DNA from: an uncultured Fusobacterium sp.
GTDB lineage: Bacteria > Fusobacteriota > Fusobacteriia > Fusobacteriales > Fusobacteriaceae
Direction: 5' to 3'
Assembly: GCA_900542625.1 (NCBI GenBank)
Contig: UQOH01000042.1
Location: forward strand, 1-17,642
Length of the DNA stretch: 17,642 nucleotides
Shown here: one piece after another, positions 13,301 through 17,642 of the stretch
How the letters are laid out: every line of letters begins with the position of its first letter
How positions within the stretch are numbered: position 1 is the stretch's first letter
Program-made: the position numbers and the translations under genes
The notes under the pieces: model-generated
The model's input: only the letters and a program-made list of their open reading frames with translations
Told to the model about the DNA's origin: nothing
Database searches by the model: none

Positions 13301-13957
13301 AGTTATTTTAGCTTCTCCATCTCCTGTTGAAACAATCCCTCCAACAATTTTATTATTATTACTAAAAGTTGAAGTATACCCTTCTTTAGTTGTTATATCT
13401 ACTGCATATCCTGATTTAGCTTCTACTGTTCCATTGTTTGTGAAAGAAACATCTCCATATTTACCATTAACTTTTGTAGCAATACCCTTTGTTGCTGTTA
13501 AATTTCCATTATTTGTAACATCTGCAGCAACTATATCTAATACAGTTGTGTTTACTTTTATATTTCCAGTTATATCTACAGATAATTCCTCTGGTGGATT
13601 AACTGTTTGTGTACTAGTACCATCTATTTTAATTAATTCCGTTAATTTTGTTTCTTCAGCTGAGTAATTTATATCTTTTACAGAAACGTTTCCTTTTCCT
13701 TTTATTCTTAAACCTGTTTTTCTACCTGATATTTCATCTGCATCATTCTCCGTTGTTGGTTCTGTTTTTATTAATTGGAAGCTTACATTAGTTATTTCAT
13801 TAACTTCTTGATCTTTTGTTCCATTATTAATATCCATTGTAGCCCCAAATACTACTGTTCCTGCAATTAAAAATCCTACAACTGTTGCTGTTGTTACTGT
13901 CACTCTGTTTTTAAGCCATCTTTTCAATGACTTCTCTGTGCTAATAAAGTTGTTCAT
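10397..13957 (-). CDS. Type Va autotransporter with beta-helical passenger
   Basis: An outer-membrane protein that would carry its own passenger to the cell surface. The N-terminus (residues 1-39) has a basic segment (KSLKRWLKNR) and a hydrophobic core ending VVFGA, the extended signal region of fusobacterial autotransporters. The passenger (about 40-890) is built of short Asn/Gly-rich turns such as ITNNGEI, typical of a beta-solenoid, with no protease triad that I can see. The last 292 residues (895-1186) form the beta-barrel, ending in aromatic GYQF. I chose the ATG at 13957 because AAGGAGG lies 9 nt upstream; the ORF opens 21 codons earlier without an SD. An adhesin role is likely but not shown. 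Confidence 0.88.
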   Translation of the reverse strand: MNNFISTEKSLKRWLKNRVTVTTATVVGFLIAGTVVFGATMDINNGTKDQEVNEITNVSFQLIKTEPTTENDADEISGRKTGLRIKGKGNVSVKDINYSAEETKLTELIKIDGTSTQTVNPPEELSVDITGNIKVNTTVLDIVAADVTNNGNLTATKGIATKVNGKYGDVSFTNNGTVEAKSGYAVDITTKEGYTSTFSNNNKIVGGIVSTGDGEAKITNNGEIISQGIVGIKLTGNIEFINEKEGKITGDSSGIEKLNTEDKKENIKIINNGEITAFDYGINVDGYGSLRNEIESEIINNKKIIIDNTNEDNTAIGIYVGTRIEDKQGIIKNSGIIDIKSDSDKNVHSLVTGIRVHEKTKAENTETGIITVSGNKVSGVAVTGGAVDVTEDINDYTSFINQGKIEVKGNESIGLLVRHDAYNGNTVGEDKIKAAAALKVSAGNEETGKITITGDKVIGVKLAKNGQQNNETVNLTFANEGTITLGEKTTNGIGILVEAGEAVNKGIISLGMKDTGNQAIVNNGGTAKNSGIIQISDMTKEEILAKVDKDGAIEKLFEGNVDNPGTIVDENGIAVFEAEDAITGGAIDTDKLNTVDENKGSVTIGTGAEVQIKEGNESADLHTFNINGKATIVNDNGEVKISSDVINMTATGKMIVSDDAVLSLSNGNLNKVQGTGNETFAEAIENNGTLNLTNMRFRGNIIGDNGVINSLGRNTIDGEVAGEFNIGTGNGTEKTNVTLVTADSSYTGTINIGKDGQLVLETSGKEVRETALSNSNGITVTGTGDKDIALDISNISGKETVIDLGGSNTFNNIDVTSTLGETDGVYVIDASDLANGGDTNNVKLTYNNNLYEDNSILNNMNNHASEVSNYFSADKAERKSQLDKLYSSNIYSETVRAAYDNVKLVEDTILSLDREAVVGKWTAEGKALYSKNEYDRTGLTKDYTSEIESTGLMAALKYGVNETTTAGIAFAGVKQDVDTDAGSADGDVFYLGAFADKELGNYTLTAGAGYQLGKYDADNTAAKTSDSSYDSNAFSAYVQGKYVADLEDGLTFEPKVKLGYTYIEQDDATDSYFGVKDAELSTVDAEVGFDLVKTTQLEKAKLDVTFGASYIKAMGDTDKKFEGSFKGTAGTFDVLGAELAENTIKADLTAELTQENGFFYNAGVTYRFGSDNTKDYGANLGIGYQF

Positions 13958-14009
13958 CGATAAAATCCTCCTTAATATTCTCATCTTAAAAACTAAAATT
14001 GTATAAATA

Positions 14010-14037
14010 ATCATAAGCATTTCTACACCGTTAACAA
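14010..14037 (-). promoter_or_regulatory. Predicted promoter of the minus-strand autotransporter
   Basis: Minus strand TTGTTA (14037-14032), 16-nt spacer, TATGAT (14015-14010). The leader would be about 45 nt. Another possible -10 (TATACA) lies a few bases downstream without a good -35. The -35 falls inside the left arm of the inverted repeat. Confidence 0.45.
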
Positions 14038-14067
14038 ATTATTTGATATGCTAAACAAATTTGTTAA
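14031..14067. repeat. 10-bp inverted repeat across the divergent promoters
   Basis: TTAACAAATT (14031-14040) and AATTTGTTAA (14058-14067) are exact complements separated by 17 nt. One arm covers the -35 of the minus-strand gene, the other abuts the -10 of the plus-strand gene. The arm centres are 27 nt apart. A dimeric or looping regulator bound here could control both autotransporters together. Confidence 0.6.
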
Positions 14068-14071
14068 TACT
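14043..14071 (+). promoter_or_regulatory. Predicted promoter of the plus-strand autotransporter
   Basis: TTGATA (14043-14048), 17-nt spacer, AATACT (14066-14071). The -10 differs from consensus at its first base and overlaps the right arm of the inverted repeat by two bases. The leader would be about 45 nt. Confidence 0.5.
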
Positions 14072-14121
14072 TTATTTTTTCAAATCAAACATTTAATTTT
14101 TTAAGGAGGGAATTGGTAATT

Positions 14122-17100
14122 ATGGGTACAAATCATGTTGAAAGTTCATTAAAAAGATTTTTAAAAAGAAAGGTGAAAGTTACTTTAGGATTAGTAGTAG
14201 CATTTATGATTACTGGAACAGTGGGGTTTGCAGAAACTATATCGGATGGTGAACATAAAGATATTATTATTGGAAATGGAGAACTAGAAATTACAGGAGG
14301 AACTTTTGAAAATAAAATTTATGGTGGTTCTGATAAAGAAAGCTTAGAAAATACAAAAGTATCTTTAGATGGAAAAGATATAATATTTAAAAAAAATAAT
14401 ACTAATGCTAGAGTTTTTGCAGGTGGAAAAAATTATGGAATAAGTAAAAATTTAGAATTAAATATATCTAATTTTAAAAGCGTAGATTTTAAAACACAAA
14501 TTGTAGGAGGTTCAGAAATTTCAGGAGAAGGAATTTCAGCAGTTGATGGAGATTCTTTAATTCATATAACAAATTCAGAAATACAAGCAGATATAAGAGG
14601 CGGAGGATTTTCTATTGGAAAAGGGACAAATTTAACAGCTGGAAATTCAAAAGTAATAGTTGAAAATACTGCTGTTAGTGGTTTTTCTGATAATAGTAAT
14701 AATACTTGGACAGGAAGAATTTTTGGTTCAGGAATAGTTGAAGGTGGAGATTCTTTTATACAAAACACATCAGAAGTAATAATTAATAATGTCACAGGAG
14801 TAACTTATTCTAAAGATGATAATGGTGAAATAGTAGATTACGATGGAACACGTGTTTATGGCGGTGGACAATCATATTACAACAAATGGGCTGCAATTAA
14901 CAATCCAAATTCCATTTTAAAGATAGGAGCAACTAAAGTAACAATAAATGGAGAAAATACATCATTGGCAGAAGTTTATGGTGGAAGTATTATTTCTGGA
15001 ACAAATAATATAGGAATTGCAGAAACAGGAAATACAGAAATTATAATTAATAATGGAAAAATAGTAGATTATGTTGTTGGAGGAAACAATTCAAATCAAT
15101 TTGGATATTCAATTATAGGAATTGCAGATGAAAATGGAAAATATGAATTTAATGAAAAAAAATATAATGCAGGAAGTACAAATATAGTTATAAACGGTGG
15201 CGATTTATCAACAGCTAAAGTAATTGGAGGAAGCTTTACAGATTATGCATATTTAGGACAAGGGACAGATAGAAAAGCTGTAGTATTTGGAGATACAAAT
15301 ATAGAAATTAATGGTGGAAAAATAGGAACTATTATCGGTGGAGGAGAAGCCTTATTTGATTATTATTTTCGTTCTGAAAAAGATAATGGTGGTAAAGGAG
15401 ATGATACAGCTCCAGAAAGCAAAATATTCGGAAATACTAATATAGTTGTAACTGGTGGAGAAATTCAAGAAATAGTAGGTGGTGGAAAAGCAAGTGCTGT
15501 AATAAATGATGAAGGAAAAAATTATTTAGAAAATAATGGAGGTTTACCTACAAACGTCTTAAAAGCTAATGCAGATATAACAGGAAATACTAATATTACA
15601 ATTTTAGGAGGAACAGTTACAGGAAATATTTATGGTGGAGGAGTTGCAGATGGAGAAAAAGCAAGTGCTGTAGTAAATGGTAATTCAACTATAACTATTT
15701 CAGGTGGAGAAATACAAGGAAAAGTAATTGCAGGTGGAGAAACAGAAAATGCAAAAGTAACAGGAGATGCTAAAATTGTTATAGATGTAGATAATTTTAA
15801 AGCTGCTGGAATTTATTCAGGGTATGCAGGAAATTCTATTCTTGAACTTACAGAAAACGTAAAATCTTTCGACAGTTCTTTAATAGAAAAACAGACAAGT
15901 AGAGCATATAATTTATTAGCACAAAATACAAATAGAGGTTTTAATGAGTTTGTAGTTCGTGGTGAAACAGAAATTACAGGTGGATTAAACAATATAGAAA
16001 AACTTCATACAGTTGATGACGCAAATGCAATTTTAGTTGATAAAATTGAGAATAATAATGTTAATTTCCACATTGAAGATGTTTCAAAAATAACAATAAA
16101 AACTTCTGAAAATAAAGTAAATGAAATATCTGGAACAGGAACTCTTGTAATAGATTCAGAAATAAAAAATGGAACTTTAGAAACAAAAGGTGGCATTGAG
16201 GCAGGAACATTAGAAGAAACAGTTAAAATAGGAACAAATCTAACAGCAGATGATCTTGTTGGAAAAGATGTTGCAGAGTCTTTAGAAAATTTAAATAATG
16301 CAGTAGTTTCTCAAAATAAAAATAATAAGATTGAAATATCAGAAGGAGCATTATTTGGAGGTATTACAGGAAATGCAACAAATGATGGAGTATCTGATAT
16401 AAAAGCAGAAGTAAAAAGCAACACAGTAATTGGAATAGAAGATTTAGCAACAATTAACTATCTATCATGGAAACAGGAAATGGGAAGTCTTACTCAAAGA
16501 ATGGGAGAATTAAGAAATTCTTCTGCTGAACACGGAGTATGGGCAAGAGTTTACGGTGGAAAAGTTGAAAACGGAAGCAGATATGACAATGAATATCAAA
16601 CATACCAAGTTGGATATGACAAAAAATATTCTGTAAATAACGGGAATATTTTCTTAGGATATTTAGTAAGCTATACTGATGGAGAAACAAACTACGAATT
16701 AGGAAACGGAGAAAACTATTCAGTTGGCGCAGGAATGTATGCAACATGGGTAAATAACAATGGACACTATGTTGATGTTCTTTACAAAGTAAGCTGTCTA
16801 AACAATAAATTTGATGTAAATGGAAGAGGAAACAATTTAAACTCTAAAGGTGAATATGACACTTATGGAATCAGTTTAAGCGGAGAATATGGAAAGAGAT
16901 TTGATTTAACAGAAAAATGGTTTATTGAACCAAATGTTGGAATGCACTTTGGAAGACTTGGAGATGAAACTTATACAACAAATTCTGGTATAGAAGTATC
17001 TCAAGATTCAATTTACACAGCTGAGGGAAGAATTGGAACATCTGTCGGATATAAATTTGGCAATGGAAATGTCTATGCAAGAGCTCATGCGGTTAAAGAA

Positions 17101-17310
17101 TTTGCAGGAGATATAGACAGCAGTTATACAGCAAATGGTGTAACAGTAAAAGAATCAGAAGATTTATCAGATACATGGTTAGAATTTGGAGTAGGAACAA
17201 ACTACAGATTTGCTGAAAATGTAAATGTATACTTAGATTTAGAAAAATCAGGAGATGCTGCTGTTGATACAGAGTGGCAGGCTAACCTAGGATTCAGATG
17301 GGAATTTTAA
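14122..17310 (+). CDS. Type Va autotransporter with Gly-Gly repeat passenger
   Basis: The 1062-aa surface protein exports its own passenger through a C-terminal barrel. The signal region (1-37) has SLKRFLKRKVKVT and a hydrophobic core ending VGFA, closely resembling the divergent neighbour. The passenger contains several solenoid units of the form I.I.GG.I....GGG. A linker helix (SWKQEMGSLTQRMGELR) leads into the barrel (about 804-1062), which opens GVWARVYGGK as in the pertactin family and ends WEF. I chose ATG at 14122: AAGGAGGG lies 11 nt upstream, while the in-frame TTG at 14113 is only 2 nt from that SD. The passenger is unlike that of the neighbour. Its function is unknown. Confidence 0.9.
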   Translation: MGTNHVESSLKRFLKRKVKVTLGLVVAFMITGTVGFAETISDGEHKDIIIGNGELEITGGTFENKIYGGSDKESLENTKVSLDGKDIIFKKNNTNARVFAGGKNYGISKNLELNISNFKSVDFKTQIVGGSEISGEGISAVDGDSLIHITNSEIQADIRGGGFSIGKGTNLTAGNSKVIVENTAVSGFSDNSNNTWTGRIFGSGIVEGGDSFIQNTSEVIINNVTGVTYSKDDNGEIVDYDGTRVYGGGQSYYNKWAAINNPNSILKIGATKVTINGENTSLAEVYGGSIISGTNNIGIAETGNTEIIINNGKIVDYVVGGNNSNQFGYSIIGIADENGKYEFNEKKYNAGSTNIVINGGDLSTAKVIGGSFTDYAYLGQGTDRKAVVFGDTNIEINGGKIGTIIGGGEALFDYYFRSEKDNGGKGDDTAPESKIFGNTNIVVTGGEIQEIVGGGKASAVINDEGKNYLENNGGLPTNVLKANADITGNTNITILGGTVTGNIYGGGVADGEKASAVVNGNSTITISGGEIQGKVIAGGETENAKVTGDAKIVIDVDNFKAAGIYSGYAGNSILELTENVKSFDSSLIEKQTSRAYNLLAQNTNRGFNEFVVRGETEITGGLNNIEKLHTVDDANAILVDKIENNNVNFHIEDVSKITIKTSENKVNEISGTGTLVIDSEIKNGTLETKGGIEAGTLEETVKIGTNLTADDLVGKDVAESLENLNNAVVSQNKNNKIEISEGALFGGITGNATNDGVSDIKAEVKSNTVIGIEDLATINYLSWKQEMGSLTQRMGELRNSSAEHGVWARVYGGKVENGSRYDNEYQTYQVGYDKKYSVNNGNIFLGYLVSYTDGETNYELGNGENYSVGAGMYATWVNNNGHYVDVLYKVSCLNNKFDVNGRGNNLNSKGEYDTYGISLSGEYGKRFDLTEKWFIEPNVGMHFGRLGDETYTTNSGIEVSQDSIYTAEGRIGTSVGYKFGNGNVYARAHAVKEFAGDIDSSYTANGVTVKESEDLSDTWLEFGVGTNYRFAENVNVYLDLEKSGDAAVDTEWQANLGFRWEF
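15030..15760 (+). repeat. Coding repeats in the passenger (I.I.GG....GGG units)
   Basis: At least six units of about 20 residues occur at uneven spacing. Examples are VINGGDLSTAKVIGGS, EINGGKIGTIIGGGEA, VVTGGEIQEIVGGGKA, ITILGGTVTGNIYGGG and TISGGEIQGKVIAGGE. Two segments also share KASAV. Such a pattern gives stacked beta coils with Gly at the turns. At the DNA level the units have diverged, so recent expansion is not evident. Confidence 0.7.
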
Positions 17311-17320
17311 GGTTTGAGAT

Positions 17321-17620
17321 ATGAATACAAAACAATTTATAGAACTTTACACGATTAAAAACCAATGTGAAAATATGGCAGAGGGAAGAGAGAAAATAGA
17401 GAAATTTCTATTTTCTCTGTCCTCAGCTTTAAGAGATGAAAAAAAAGTAATATTCAGAAGATTTGGAAGTTTTGAAGTAAGAAAAACTAAAAGAACACAT
17501 ATAAACAACCCTAAAAATCCTGAAGAAATATTACAGATAAGCAAGAAAAAATCACATGTAAAATTTAAATCAAGCAGACTGTTAGATGATCTTCTGTGTG
17601 ATAATGTCAAAAATAAATAA
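17321..17620 (+). CDS. HU/IHF-family DNA-binding protein
   Basis: The 99-aa protein matches the HU/IHF fold: helical N-terminal half (about 1-42), then VIFRRFGSFEVRKTKR, the beta-arm with the Pro-bearing tip INNPKNPEE, and the closing KFKSSRLLDDL helix. HU family members bend DNA as dimers. It differs from a standard HU in charge and in lacking the usual GF before G in the FGSF motif (RRFGSF). The ATG at 17321 is 10 nt after the autotransporter stop, with only a weak AAGG as SD and no terminator between, so it is probably co-transcribed. It could be a specialised IHF-like protein rather than the main HU. Confidence 0.85.
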   Translation: MNTKQFIELYTIKNQCENMAEGREKIEKFLFSLSSALRDEKKVIFRRFGSFEVRKTKRTHINNPKNPEEILQISKKKSHVKFKSSRLLDDLLCDNVKNK

Positions 17621-17642
17621 TCTGAACGGGACTGTAAAGCAG
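17604..17642 (+). CDS. Possible start of a further ORF, cut by window edge
   Basis: An ATG at 17604, overlapping the last 17 nt of the HU gene, opens a frame that reads MSKINNLNGTVKQ without a stop to the window end. No clear SD precedes it. Overlapping starts are common in this window, but 13 codons are too few for identification. Confidence 0.3.
   Translation, partial: MSKINNLNGTVKQ

Noticed and set aside
13958..14020. Upstream extension of the minus-strand autotransporter by 21 residues
   Set aside because: It would run through the SD at the real start and add a hydrophobic lead before the conserved signal region; the ATG at 13957 has AAGGAGG at suitable distance.
14031..14067. Inverted repeat as an invertible phase-variation promoter
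   Set aside because: The segment between the arms is only 17 nt, far shorter than known invertible promoters, and no recombinase is in the window. A regulator site is more likely.

Overview
The window looks like a chromosomal segment of a Fusobacterium-type bacterium. The DNA is very AT-rich, Shine-Dalgarno sequences are strong (AGGAGG), and there are two large type V autotransporters. Both carry the Lys/Arg-rich N-terminal export region (SLKR.LK..V..T) that I associate with fusobacterial autotransporters, so a diderm cell is implied. Genus is inferred from gene content and style, not from a database match.

Region 1 (1-9050, all minus strand): a partial tRNA-Val(UAC) lies at the left edge. 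Upstream of it is a tightly packed housekeeping operon read right to left: mutS2, ispD, a nitrilase-fold protein lacking its catalytic Cys, a membrane-anchored protein of unknown function, cysS, mrnC, mreB and holB. Gaps are small and several genes overlap (mutS2/ispD 25 nt, cysS/mrnC 13 nt, mrnC/mreB 14 nt). One promoter with an extended -10 and a 14-bp palindrome sits ahead of mutS2.

Region 2 (9053-9830): this stretch without long ORFs is the most interesting part. It holds two tandem, diverged copies of what appears to be a type I toxin-antitoxin module. Each copy has a plus-strand mRNA with a strong SD, a very short hydrophobic peptide (22 and 23-26 aa) and its own terminator. Each also has a divergently transcribed minus-strand RNA of about 70 nt with a TTGAT(T/A)-17-TATA(C/A)T promoter and its own intrinsic terminator. 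In each copy the small RNA can pair with its own mRNA at two sites: near the start of the peptide ORF, and loop-to-loop between the two terminator hairpins (GTGGCG in copy 1, TTTGCCG in copy 2). The pairing sequences differ between copies but are complementary within each copy. This covariation-like pattern is the main evidence. A 30-nt exact direct repeat precedes each copy.

Region 3 (9880-10280): rpmB (ribosomal protein L28) as a single gene with its own promoter and terminator.

Region 4 (10340-17310): two divergent autotransporter genes of 1186 and 1062 aa. They share a short intergenic region in which a 10-bp inverted repeat overlaps both predicted promoters, suggesting joint control. 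The second is followed 10 nt later by a small HU/IHF-family DNA-binding protein gene, and the start of one more possible ORF overlaps the HU gene end at the right edge.
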